A stretch of DNA of 64,000 nucleotides from Lachnospiraceae bacterium UBA3316 (GTDB lineage Bacteria > Bacillota > Clostridia > Lachnospirales > Lachnospiraceae): NCBI GenBank assembly GCA_002361955.1, contig DESK01000010.1:7649-71648 (forward strand), in the 5' to 3' direction. This document shows positions 27,876 to 36,477 of the stretch, piece after piece. Positions within the stretch are counted from its first letter, which is position 1. The number at the start of each line of letters is the position of its first letter. The notes under the pieces were generated by a model. The model was not told the origin of the DNA. It saw nothing but the letters and a program-made list of their open reading frames with translations, and searched no databases. The position numbers and the translations under genes were made by a program.

Positions 27876-29105
27876 ATGAGCAAAGTAATCATTGCAGGCG
27901 GCGGGGCCGCCGGTATGTTCGCTGCTGTGACGGCAGCGGCGAAGGGACATAAGGTACACGTATACGAAAAAAATGAAAAGCTGGGAAAGAAGCTCTTTAT
28001 CACAGGGAAGGGAAGATGCAACCTGACAAATGCCTGCGACATGGAGGAGCTGTTTGACGCGGTCTGCACCAACGGGAAATTTCTCTACAGCGCCTTTTAT
28101 GGGTTTACGAATCAGGATACGGTGGATTTTTTTGAGGAGTGTGGTTTGCGGACAAAGGTGGAGCGGGGAAACCGTGTGTTTCCCCAGTCGGATCATTCTT
28201 CCGATGTGATCGCCGCCCTCACGAAGAAGATGAAAGAGCTCGGCGTGCAGGTACACCTGAATACGGAAATCCGGGAGGTGCTCTCGGCGGAGGGACGGGT
28301 GACGGGAGTATGCACCCGGGACGGAAAACGGGAATCGGCGGACGCGGTCATCATCGCCACAGGCGGATTATCGTATCAGAGCACCGGTTCTACAGGCGAC
28401 GGCTATCGCTTTGCCAGAGCTCTGGGCCATCGTGTGACGGAGCTTTCCCCGTCCCTGGTTCCTTTCAATATCAAGGAGGAGACGGCAGGCAGGCTTCAGG
28501 GACTGTCCCTCAGAAATGTGCGTGCCTTTGTGTATAGCGGGAAGAAGTGCCTGTATGAGGAGTTTGGGGAAATGATGTTTACCCATTTTGGCGTGACAGG
28601 TCCCCTGATCCTCACGGCCAGCAGCAGGATCCAAAAGCAGCTGAAAAAGGGAGAGCTGCGGCTGGTGATTGATCTGAAACCTGCCCTGTCGGAGGAACAG
28701 CTGGATAAAAGGGTGCTGCGCGACTTCGAGGAGGCGAAAAACAAACAGTTCCGGAACGCCCTGGGAGGCCTGTTTCCCGCCAAGCTGATACCGGTGATGG
28801 TGGAGCGCTCCCAGATTCCGCCGGAAAAGAGGGTAAATGAGATTTCCAGGGAGGAGCGGCGAAAATTAATTTACGAAATCAAAAATTTTGAGTTGACCAT
28901 AACGGGGCTTAGAGATTATAATGAGGCTATTATCACAAAAGGCGGCGTTCATGTGAAAGAGATTCATCCGTCCACCATGGAGTCCAAGCTGGTATCCGGC
29001 TTATATTTTGCCGGGGAGGTGCTGGATCTGGACGCGGTGACCGGCGGATTCAATCTACAGATCGCATGGTCCACGGCTTATGCCGCGGGCAGCAGCATTT
29101 TGTAG
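27876..29105 (+). CDS. FAD-dependent oxidoreductase (HI0933/YhiN, BaiN-like family)
   Basis: A 409-residue flavoprotein. VIIAGGGAAGMFAAVTAA is the FAD loop, followed by KLFITGKGRCNLTNAC and ATGGLSYQSTGSTGDGYRFA, and GEVLDLDAVTGGFNLQIAWSTAY near the C-terminus, all hallmarks of the HI0933 family. Members have been linked to bile-acid reduction (BaiN) in some gut Clostridia, but the family is broad and near-universal, so no bile-acid role should be assumed. It heads a block with cmk, ispH and rpsA that is commonly conserved in Clostridia. Confidence 0.9.
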   Translation: MSKVIIAGGGAAGMFAAVTAAAKGHKVHVYEKNEKLGKKLFITGKGRCNLTNACDMEELFDAVCTNGKFLYSAFYGFTNQDTVDFFEECGLRTKVERGNRVFPQSDHSSDVIAALTKKMKELGVQVHLNTEIREVLSAEGRVTGVCTRDGKRESADAVIIATGGLSYQSTGSTGDGYRFARALGHRVTELSPSLVPFNIKEETAGRLQGLSLRNVRAFVYSGKKCLYEEFGEMMFTHFGVTGPLILTASSRIQKQLKKGELRLVIDLKPALSEEQLDKRVLRDFEEAKNKQFRNALGGLFPAKLIPVMVERSQIPPEKRVNEISREERRKLIYEIKNFELTITGLRDYNEAIITKGGVHVKEIHPSTMESKLVSGLYFAGEVLDLDAVTGGFNLQIAWSTAYAAGSSIL

Positions 29106-29120
29106 TAAACGGAGGTATCC

Positions 29121-29792
29121 ATGAGTTTTAATATTGCTATAGACGGGCCGGCGGGAGCCGGTAAGAGTACCATTGCGCGACGGGTGGCGAAAGAGCTGTC
29201 CTTCCTGTATGTAGATACGGGAGCCCTGTACCGGGCGATCGGGCTTTATCTGATCAGGAACGGCGTCTCTGCGGAGGATGAGCAGGCCCTTCCTGAGGCC
29301 TGCCGCCAGATTCATATTGATATCGCTTATGAGAACGGCGAGCAGCAGGTCTATTTAAATGAAGAAAATGTTACCGGGCAGATCCGGACGGAGGAAATCG
29401 GAAAGATGGCTTCCGCGGCGGCCGCGAAGCCCTGTGTGCGGGAGCTTCTGCTGAACCTGCAGAGAGACCTGGCGGCCAGGGCAGATGTGCTGATGGACGG
29501 CAGGGACATCGGGACAAACATCCTTCCGGGAGCCCAGCTTAAAATTTATCTGACGGCCAGCGTGAAGACGAGAGCCAGGCGCCGTTATCTGGAGCTTGTG
29601 CAGAAGGGCGACGAATGTGTCCTGGAGGAGATTGAGAAAGTGATCGAGGAGAGGGACTACAGGGATGAGCACAGGGACATCGCTCCTTTAAAGAAGGCCG
29701 AGGATGCCGTTCTGGTAGATTCTTCCGATATGAGTATCGATCAGGTCGTGGAGCAGATCATCGAGCTGTACCGCCAGCGGCGCAGGGGGTGA
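29121..29792 (+). CDS. cmk: Cytidylate kinase
   Basis: Phosphorylates CMP and dCMP with ATP. The 223-residue protein has the P-loop IDGPAGAGKSTIAR, YVDTGALYRA, DGRDIGTNILPGA, and the lid region ERDYRDEHRDIAPLKKAEDA. ispH begins four bases after the stop. Confidence 0.96.
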   Translation: MSFNIAIDGPAGAGKSTIARRVAKELSFLYVDTGALYRAIGLYLIRNGVSAEDEQALPEACRQIHIDIAYENGEQQVYLNEENVTGQIRTEEIGKMASAAAAKPCVRELLLNLQRDLAARADVLMDGRDIGTNILPGAQLKIYLTASVKTRARRRYLELVQKGDECVLEEIEKVIEERDYRDEHRDIAPLKKAEDAVLVDSSDMSIDQVVEQIIELYRQRRRG

Positions 29793-29796
29793 GCCC

Positions 29797-30642
29797 ATGA
29801 AGGTGAGAGTGGCAAAGACGGCAGGCTTCTGCTTCGGCGTCAAGCGGGCGGTAGATAAGGTCTATGAACAGGCAGAAAAATCTGCCTCTCCCATCTATAC
29901 CTACGGCCCCATCATCCACAACGAGGAAGTGGTCCGCGACCTGGAAAAGAAGGGCGTCCGGGTGCTCAACGGAAGAGAAGAGCTGGAGCGCCTTACCTGC
30001 GGCACGGTGATTATCCGTTCCCATGGCGTATCCAGGGAGATTCAGGAGCTGATTGAGGCCAAAGGCCTGAACCTGGTAGACGCCACCTGCCCTTTCGTGA
30101 AGAAGATCCATAAGATTGTTAAGCGCGAGAGCGAGGGGGGAGCCTCCATCATTATCATCGGGGATGACCGCCATCCGGAGGTGGAGGGGATCAAGGGATG
30201 GTGCAGAGGTCCGGTTACGGTATTGGAGTCGGAGGAGGAGGCCAGGGAATTTACCCATCAGGGGCCTGAGCGGCTGTGTGTGGTTTCCCAGACGACATTT
30301 AATTACAATAAATTTCATAAATTAGTTGAAATAATTTCCGAAAAGGGTTATGATATACTTGTTTTAAATACGATTTGTAATGCAACGGAGGAGCGCCAGA
30401 CTGAGGCGAAGGCCATTGCTGAGGAATCGGATGCGATGATTGTCATTGGCGGCAAGCATAGCTCCAATACCCGCAAACTATTTGAAATATGTAAAAAAGA
30501 ATGTGAAAATACTTACTATATACAGACACTCGAAGATTTGGATGTGCATCAGTTACACTCCGTGAGTTGTGTAGGTATTACCGCAGGGGCTTCAACCCCA
30601 AATATTATTATTGAGGAGGTTCTGAAAGAATGTCAGAAATGA
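29797..30642 (+). CDS. ispH: 4-hydroxy-3-methylbut-2-enyl diphosphate reductase
   Basis: Final [4Fe-4S] enzyme of the MEP isoprenoid pathway, giving IPP and DMAPP. The 281 residues have the three cluster cysteines in AGFCFGVKRAV, DATCPFVKKIH and LNTICNATEERQ, and GITAGASTPN. Its last 14 codons overlap the start of rpsA by 13 bases; in some Clostridia the two are fused into one protein. Codon choice changes sharply to AT-rich in the last third, where a consensus promoter for rpsA is found. Confidence 0.95.
   Translation: MKVRVAKTAGFCFGVKRAVDKVYEQAEKSASPIYTYGPIIHNEEVVRDLEKKGVRVLNGREELERLTCGTVIIRSHGVSREIQELIEAKGLNLVDATCPFVKKIHKIVKRESEGGASIIIIGDDRHPEVEGIKGWCRGPVTVLESEEEAREFTHQGPERLCVVSQTTFNYNKFHKLVEIISEKGYDILVLNTICNATEERQTEAKAIAEESDAMIVIGGKHSSNTRKLFEICKKECENTYYIQTLEDLDVHQLHSVSCVGITAGASTPNIIIEEVLKECQK
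30326..30354 (+). promoter_or_regulatory. Promoter inside ispH, probably for rpsA
   Basis: TTGAAA-N17-TATGAT lies in the coding sequence, about 275 bases before rpsA, in an AT-rich patch. Confidence 0.65.
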
Positions 30643-31712
30643 GCTTTGAACAATTACTGAACGAGTCGTTCAAAACAATTCATAATGGGGAGGTAGTCGA
30701 GGGTACAGTCATCGATGTCAAAGAAGACGAAATCATCTTAAACATCGGCTATAAAGCGGATGGTATCATCACAAAGAACGAGTACTCTAATGACTCAAGC
30801 ATCAATCTTCGTGAGGTTGTTCATGTAAACGACAAGATGGAAGCAAAGGTTCTCAAAGTCAACGACGGTGAGGGCCAGGTGTCACTTACTTATAAGAGAC
30901 TTGCCGCAGAGAAAGGCAATAAGAGATTAGAGGAAGCTTTCGAGTCAAAGGAAGTTCTGAAAGCTCCGGTTGCCCAGGTATTAGACGGTGGCTTAAGTGT
31001 GATCGTAGACGAGGCAAGAGTATTTATCCCCGCAAGCCTGGTATCCGATACTTATGAGAAGAATCTCGGCAAGTATGCCGGACAGGAGATCGAGTTCGTG
31101 ATCAGCGAGTTCAATCCCCGCAGAAGAAGGATTATCGGCGACAGAAAGCAGCTCATCGTTGCCAGAAAGGCTGAGATGCAGAGAGAGCTGTTCGCAAGGA
31201 TCCATGTAGGCGATGTGGTAGAGGGCGTTATCAAAAATGTTACAGATTTCGGCGCATTTATCGATCTGGGCGGAGCAGACGGCCTGCTTCATATTTCTGA
31301 GATGTCCTGGGGACGTGTAGAGAACCCGAAAAAGGTATTTAAGGTAGGCGAGAAGCTGTCTGTCCTGATTAAGGACATCAACGGTGAGAAGATCGCCCTG
31401 AGCCTGAAATTCGCAGATCAGAATCCGTGGCTGACCGCGGCTGAGAAGTATGCGGTTAACAATGTGATCGAGGGCAGAGTTGCCAGAATGACAGACTTCG
31501 GCGCTTTCGTAGAGTTGGAGCCGGGTGTGGATGCCCTTCTGCATGTATCTCAGATTTCACATGAGCACGTTGATAAGCCGTCAGACGTTCTGAAGGTAGG
31601 ACAGGTGATCACTGCGAAAGTTGTTGATTTCAATGAAGCTGATAAGAAGATCAGCCTCAGCATGAAGGCTCTGGAGAATTCCGCTCCGGTACAGGCTGCC
31701 GAGGAAGAGTAA
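30630..31712 (+). CDS. rpsA: Ribosomal protein S1-like RNA-binding protein
   Basis: The 360-residue protein has four S1 (OB-fold) repeats: about 17-88, 105-170, 186-255 and 272-341. The last two are the most canonical ([58 protein letters not shown]). It probably helps mRNA binding at the ribosome; Gram-positive versions are shorter than the six-repeat E. coli S1. The ATG has GAGGAGG ten bases upstream. Confidence 0.92.
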   Translation: [360 protein letters not shown]

Positions 31713-31736
31713 TCGTACATTGCGCAAGCACATAGT

Positions 31737-31770
31737 GGGAGATATCTGAAAAAGGGTATCTCCCTTTTTT
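31737..31770 (+). terminator. Rho-independent terminator after rpsA
   Basis: GGGAGATA against TATCTCCC, followed directly by six T. Confidence 0.9.
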
Positions 31771-31908
31771 ATCTTCTAACGAATACTGTGAGAAAAAATG
31801 TTTACAAAACATTGAAGATTTATTTTTTTGTTTCTGATAGAGTAATGGAAAAGACGAAATATTTACTGTTATGATAATAAAACGTATCGAGGGGAGATCA
31901 GAGACGAA

Positions 31909-32883
31909 ATGACATCAAGAGAATACGAAAACGGGAGAAAGAGGAGAAGCAGAGGCTATAGGGAGAGCGCCAGGAAGCGGATGCTCCGGCGGAGACGCAG
32001 AAGGATACTCAGAATCAAGAGGGGAATTTTCTGCATGGCATCCCTGGTGGTCGTGCTGCTGGGCGTGTGGGTTTTGCGGGGGATGCTGCCAGGGGGAACG
32101 CATCGGGAAGTCCTGCGGGTTAGCGGGGAGGATCTGTCTGAGACAGAGACAGAGAGCCGGGAGGCGCAGGAGGCGTACAGGGCAGGAAATAATATTCCTT
32201 ACGGCAGCGAATTGGCGGAGCTTGAAAAGCAGGATTCCAGGGTCGGCCAGGTGATAGAAAACGCCGGGAGGTATCCGGAACGGATGCTGAAGATGCTTGC
32301 GAAAAATATAGAGACCCTGGACTTTATGCTGGATTATTTTGATAAAAAGGATCTTCCCTGCTCGGAGACGATCGGACAGGCTCCCGCTGTGGGAGAAGTT
32401 CCGCTGCTGCTCCAGTGGGATGAGAGATGGGGCTACGGAAAGTATGGAGAGAGCATCGTAGCCGTCAGCGGATGCGGGCCTACCTGTGTAGCGATGGTGG
32501 CTTCAGGCCTTACGGGGAGAAATGATATCACGCCCAATAAGGTGGCGGCGTACAGTGAGGAGAACGGATTTCTCACAAAAGACATGGACACGAGCTGGGA
32601 TTTGATGACCTACGGCTGCACGGAATTTGGCGTTACAGGAATGATGCTGGGCCTGGATGAAAATCTCATGGCAAACACCCTGGCAAACGGCTGCCCGATC
32701 ATTTGCAGTATGGGCCCCGGAGATTTCACGGAAAACGGGCATTTCATCGTAATCACGGGCTATGAGAACGGCGCGTTTACAGTCAAGGATCCAAACAGCC
32801 GCATTCGAAGTGAGAGAAGCTGGAGCTATGAGGAGCTCAAAGACCAGATCATGAATATGTGGTATTACATAGCGGAAGAATAA
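31909..32883 (+). CDS. Membrane-anchored C39-like cysteine peptidase
   Basis: The 324-residue protein has a very basic cytoplasmic start (RRSRGYRESARKRMLRRRRR), one transmembrane segment (about 42-58), then an extracellular linker rich in Glu/Thr and a C39_2-type papain-fold domain from about residue 160. Catalytic residues are read as Cys in SGCGPTCVAM, His in GHFIVITGY and Asp/Asn in KDPNSR. A role in cleaving peptides or wall-linked proteins outside the cell is likely; no bacteriocin exporter is present, so it is not the ABC-fused type. Ribosome binding site GGGGAG is 12 bases away. Nearby, a 7-base dyad AATGTTT/AAACATT lies upstream (31797-31813). Confidence 0.82.
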   Translation: MTSREYENGRKRRSRGYRESARKRMLRRRRRRILRIKRGIFCMASLVVVLLGVWVLRGMLPGGTHREVLRVSGEDLSETETESREAQEAYRAGNNIPYGSELAELEKQDSRVGQVIENAGRYPERMLKMLAKNIETLDFMLDYFDKKDLPCSETIGQAPAVGEVPLLLQWDERWGYGKYGESIVAVSGCGPTCVAMVASGLTGRNDITPNKVAAYSEENGFLTKDMDTSWDLMTYGCTEFGVTGMMLGLDENLMANTLANGCPIICSMGPGDFTENGHFIVITGYENGAFTVKDPNSRIRSERSWSYEELKDQIMNMWYYIAEE

Positions 32884-32885
32884 CA

Positions 32886-32931
32886 GAAACGGAGGCAGCC
32901 GTTCAGATAGGTGAACGGTGACCTCCGTTTC
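32886..32931. terminator. Nested hairpin between convergent genes
   Basis: GAAACGGAGG/CCTCCGTTTC enclosing CCGTTC/GAACGG. There is no T-run on either side, so termination is probable but not certain. Confidence 0.55.
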
Positions 32932-33021
32932 GCTATTGCCGAATACTGTCGAATCCCGGAAGTTTTATGAGATTCTGTTTTCATTTGAATGGGAATATGG
33001 TATAATACCATCGGCTGTTCT

Positions 33022-34107
33022 TCATTTGCGCCACACTTCATTCAGGCATCCTAAAAGGTAGGTGTGCAGGGCGACAGAGTCTGCCAGAAAACCGGCAGTA
33101 CATTCCTGGTAAAAGGCGGCATCCTTTGCCTCCGTTCTGAAGAGGGGAGGCTGTGAATTTTCATTGCCGGGAAGGAACAGGCCCTTTTTTTTACAGTAGC
33201 AGGTGGAAGCTTTGGCAGGGACCCGGTGTGCCTTATCTACATAGGCGGCTACACTTTTGTGTATGGCCGTGTCCTCCAGGGGCAGATAGTAGTAATTTTT
33301 ATAGTCCGGGAAAAAGTATTTCAGTGTTCCCTGCAGGCCGCGGATGCTGATCCGGCATTGGCTGCCGTCGAGGGCGGCAGTTCCGTGTTTCAGAGGGATC
33401 ACAACCGGCTTTGGCACGGGGCTGTGCAGGGTCAGGGAAATATTCAGGGAGAAGGCTTCCTCCTCTTTCACGATCTGGGGAGGCAGCTCCGAGACAAAGC
33501 CGCCCTTCAGAAAATCAAGGTAGGGAAACAGCGAAAACAGGGAGGCTGTTCCCAGCAGGTCGTCCCGGTTATGTAAAAGCAGGAGTTTTTTAAGCTCTTC
33601 TTCCCCGGTGCGGGCGAATTGATGGAAAAGCAGGATCAGCTCGCCGCCGTCCATGGTATCCTTTCGCGGGAAGGACAGGAAAGCTTCCAGGGTCTTCAGA
33701 TTCATGGCCGGAAGGGCAAGGTTTTTTTTCAGGGGGCCAAGCCTGCGGTATAAATCGATGCTCTCTGGCGTGTCAGGGAGGGAGGGAATCTCCGAAAGCC
33801 GGCAGCGTTCGCGAAGAAAAGGAAGATCGAAGGCATCGCCGTTAAAATGGATCAGGGTATCGTATCCTGAGGCAAATTCACAGAATGCGGCCAATACGTC
33901 GGCTTCCTCGGCAGGCGTTTGGGCAAGCCACTGGGTCAGATGCCAGTCTTTCTCTTTCCGGGTCAGTGTACCGATCAGATAGACCCGCGCGTTTTTAGGT
34001 GAAAATCCTGTTGTTTCAATATCGAAGAGCAGGGCGTTTGAGGATATGTTCCCGGCGGCAAGGCGCAGGCAGGGAATATCCCGGAGTGTTTTCATTTCTG
34101 TGATCAT
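33022..34107 (-). CDS. DEDD-type 3'-5' exonuclease domain protein (YprB-like, RNase H fold)
   Basis: The 361-residue protein has an N-terminal ribonuclease-H-like exonuclease domain: LLFDIETTGFSP (first Asp/Glu), HFNGDAFDLPFL (second Asp) and HNRDDLLGT (HxxxD). The C-terminal half (about 205-361) is not recognised and contains a KNYYYLP and CYCKKKG segment. The start has GGAGG eight bases upstream. YprB-like proteins are often next to a helicase; none is here. Nucleic-acid substrate unknown. Confidence 0.85.
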   Translation of the reverse strand: MITEMKTLRDIPCLRLAAGNISSNALLFDIETTGFSPKNARVYLIGTLTRKEKDWHLTQWLAQTPAEEADVLAAFCEFASGYDTLIHFNGDAFDLPFLRERCRLSEIPSLPDTPESIDLYRRLGPLKKNLALPAMNLKTLEAFLSFPRKDTMDGGELILLFHQFARTGEEELKKLLLLHNRDDLLGTASLFSLFPYLDFLKGGFVSELPPQIVKEEEAFSLNISLTLHSPVPKPVVIPLKHGTAALDGSQCRISIRGLQGTLKYFFPDYKNYYYLPLEDTAIHKSVAAYVDKAHRVPAKASTCYCKKKGLFLPGNENSQPPLFRTEAKDAAFYQECTAGFLADSVALHTYLLGCLNEVWRK

Positions 34108-34189
34108 AGGTGATTCCTCCGTATAGCTGCAATGTTTTCCTTCAGATTATACAGGATTTTTCTGTATTTCGCAAAAGAAAGGTGGTTGT

Positions 34190-35101
34190 ATGTGGGAAAT
34201 TGAGATTTTAGGTGTGGATCTTTACCATGTGATGGCTTGGCTGTTTCTGTACAGCGTTATGGGCTGGATATGGGAGAGCAGTTATGTTTCCATCAAGGAA
34301 AAGAAGCTGGTGAACAGGGGATTTGTCACCGGGCCGGTCTGCACCATTTACGGTGTGGGGGCCGTCAGCGTGTATTTGGTTCTGCGCCCTCTGGAGGGAC
34401 ATATCGTCATTCTGTACTTTGGGGGCGTGCTGGTGGCTACCTTGCTGGAGTATCTCACAGCCGTGATCATGGAAAAGATGTTCCATACGAGCTGGTGGGA
34501 TTACAGCAATAATAAATGGAACTTTCAGGGCAGGATCTGCCTGGGAAGCTCTGTTGCCTGGGGATTTTTTACACTGATCATGTTTGAGATCCTACAGCCT
34601 TTTGTGGAAATGCTGGTCAATCTCGTCAGCCAGAAGGCCGGAGAAACGATCCTCACGGTATCGATGCTTGTGTATGCCATGGATTTTGGCTTTTCTATGG
34701 CCACCGCTATGCGGCTCGGAGAAAAGCTGGGGCAGATGGAGCAGGCGATGGCAGAGTTTGCCGAAAAGCTTCAGGAGAACCGGATGTTCTCCTCGGCTTC
34801 TGAGATGCTGGAAAGCCTGGAGGAGAGCGGCATGGGACTGAAACGGTTCAATCTCAAAGAGCGCATGGAGCGTTTCCAGGAAATTGTGAGTGAACGGGCG
34901 GAAAGGCTCGGACTTCCGGAGCAGAAGGAAGCGATCGCAATCAGGCTTAAGGTGTTCAATGACAAAATGTCCAATATTGTTTTAAAAGAAGGCTGGAACA
35001 GCCGCCGTTTGATCAAGGCTTATCCAAATCTGAGTAAGGCCAGCTTATTTCACAGAAGGCTTCGCCGGATGAGCAGGAAGGAAAAGAAAGAGGAGAAGTG
35101 A
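34190..35101 (+). CDS. PF06541-type putative ABC transporter permease-like membrane protein
   Basis: The 303-residue protein has an N-terminal membrane part with about four or five transmembrane segments (MAWLFLYSVMGWIWESSYVSIK, FVTGPVCTIYGVGAV, GVLVATLLEYLTAV, ICLGSSVAWGFFTLIMFE) and a C-terminal charged helical region (about 180-303) ending in a Lys/Arg/Glu tail. The G-W-x-W-E and RGF-x-x-GP elements are typical of this family, called ABC-transporter type IV by annotation, though no ATPase is adjacent and the function is not established. It is 41 bases before rnfC and may be co-transcribed. Confidence 0.8.
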   Translation: MWEIEILGVDLYHVMAWLFLYSVMGWIWESSYVSIKEKKLVNRGFVTGPVCTIYGVGAVSVYLVLRPLEGHIVILYFGGVLVATLLEYLTAVIMEKMFHTSWWDYSNNKWNFQGRICLGSSVAWGFFTLIMFEILQPFVEMLVNLVSQKAGETILTVSMLVYAMDFGFSMATAMRLGEKLGQMEQAMAEFAEKLQENRMFSSASEMLESLEESGMGLKRFNLKERMERFQEIVSERAERLGLPEQKEAIAIRLKVFNDKMSNIVLKEGWNSRRLIKAYPNLSKASLFHRRLRRMSRKEKKEEK

Positions 35102-35142
35102 CAGACGGCGACAGTTGATATAAAAAGAAAGGAAGGAAGAAA

Positions 35143-36462
35143 ATGGCGCTACTAACATTTAAAGGAGGAATCCATCCCTATGACGGCAAAGACCTGTCGA
35201 AGGATAAACCAATCCGGAATGTGCTACCCAAGGGAGAACTTGTCTATCTGCTCTCCCAGCATATCGGGGCTCCGGCAGTGCCGGTGGTACAAAAGGGAGA
35301 CCATATCAAGGTGGGCCAGGTGATTGCGGAAGCGGGAGGCTTTGTATCCGCCCCCATCCATGCTTCGGTATCCGGCACAGTGAAAGGGATCAGGAAACAG
35401 CGGAATGTGACAGGCGGCCTGGGGGATGCGATTGTGGTGGAAAATGACGGAAACTACGAGGAGATCGAGTGGCCAGAGCGAAAGCCCTTAGAGCAGCTGA
35501 CAGGAGCAGAGATCCTTCAGTATATTAAGGAGGCAGGCGTAGTGGGCATGGGAGGCGCCGGGTTCCCGACCCACGTAAAGCTCGCGCCCAAGGAGCCGGA
35601 AAAGATTGACTACGTGATCGCCAATTGCGCGGAGTGTGAACCTTACCTGACTTCCGATTACCGGAGAATGCTGGAGGAGCCGGATAAGATTGTGGCCGGA
35701 CTGAAAGCCGCCCTCAAAATCTTTCCCCACGCCAAGGGAATCCTGGCGGTGGAGGATAATAAGAAGGACGCGGCCGAGAAGCTGCGGGAGGCGGCCAAGG
35801 GAGAGAGTGAGATCCAGGTTATGGTGTTAAAGACCAAATACCCCCAGGGGGCGGAGCGTCAGCTCATCTATGCCACGACCGGGCGCCAGATCAATTCTTC
35901 CATGCTGCCGGCGGACGCAGGCTGCGTGGTAGACAACTGCGATACGATTTACGCGATTTACCAGGCCGTTTACAAGGGAAGGCCTTTGATGCACCGCATC
36001 GTGACGGTGACGGGGGACGCGATCGCGGAGCCCCAGAATTTCCGGGTTTGCACCGGAACAAACTACGCGGAGCTTGTGGAGGCGGCCGGCGGCTTCAAGA
36101 CCCAGCCGGAAAAGATCGTTTCCGGAGGCCCTATGATGGGCTTTGGCCTCTATGACCTGAATGTCCCGGCCACGAAGACATCCTCGGCTCTGCTCTGTCT
36201 CACAAAGGACGAAGTGGCGGCCTACGAGCCCTCCAACTGTATTAACTGCGGGCGCTGCGTCACGGTCTGTCCGGGAAGGGTCATCCCCTCCAGGCTTGCG
36301 GATATGGCGGAGCGCCACGACCAGGAGGCTTTCGTGAAGGCAAACGGCATGGAATGCTGCGAGTGCGGCTGCTGCAGCTTTATCTGTCCTGCCAAGCGCC
36401 CGCTGACACAGTACATAAAGTCAATGCGTAAGATTGTTTTAGCAAACCGGAAGAAAAAGTAG
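35143..36462 (+). CDS. rnfC: Rnf electron transport complex subunit C
   Basis: Peripheral subunit (439 residues) passing electrons between NAD and the Rnf complex. It has an N-terminal barrel-sandwich domain (FKGGIHPYDGKDLSKDK), an NADH/FMN-binding part with GVVGMGGAGFPTHVKL and NCAECEPYLTSDYR, and two ferredoxin motifs near the C-terminus, CINCGRCVTVCP and CCECGCCSFICPAKRPL. RBS GGAAGG. First gene of rnfCDGEAB, which couples ferredoxin oxidation by NAD+ to ion export. Confidence 0.96.
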   Translation: MALLTFKGGIHPYDGKDLSKDKPIRNVLPKGELVYLLSQHIGAPAVPVVQKGDHIKVGQVIAEAGGFVSAPIHASVSGTVKGIRKQRNVTGGLGDAIVVENDGNYEEIEWPERKPLEQLTGAEILQYIKEAGVVGMGGAGFPTHVKLAPKEPEKIDYVIANCAECEPYLTSDYRRMLEEPDKIVAGLKAALKIFPHAKGILAVEDNKKDAAEKLREAAKGESEIQVMVLKTKYPQGAERQLIYATTGRQINSSMLPADAGCVVDNCDTIYAIYQAVYKGRPLMHRIVTVTGDAIAEPQNFRVCTGTNYAELVEAAGGFKTQPEKIVSGGPMMGFGLYDLNVPATKTSSALLCLTKDEVAAYEPSNCINCGRCVTVCPGRVIPSRLADMAERHDQEAFVKANGMECCECGCCSFICPAKRPLTQYIKSMRKIVLANRKKK

Positions 36463-36477
36463 AAGGGAGAAGAGAAG

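Noticed and set aside
27876..29105. Bile-acid-converting BaiN
   Set aside because: The family is near-universal and no other bai gene is present.
29797..31712. Programmed frameshift producing an IspH-S1 fusion
   Set aside because: Both genes have proper stop and start codons and rpsA has its own strong ribosome binding site; no slippery heptamer was seen.
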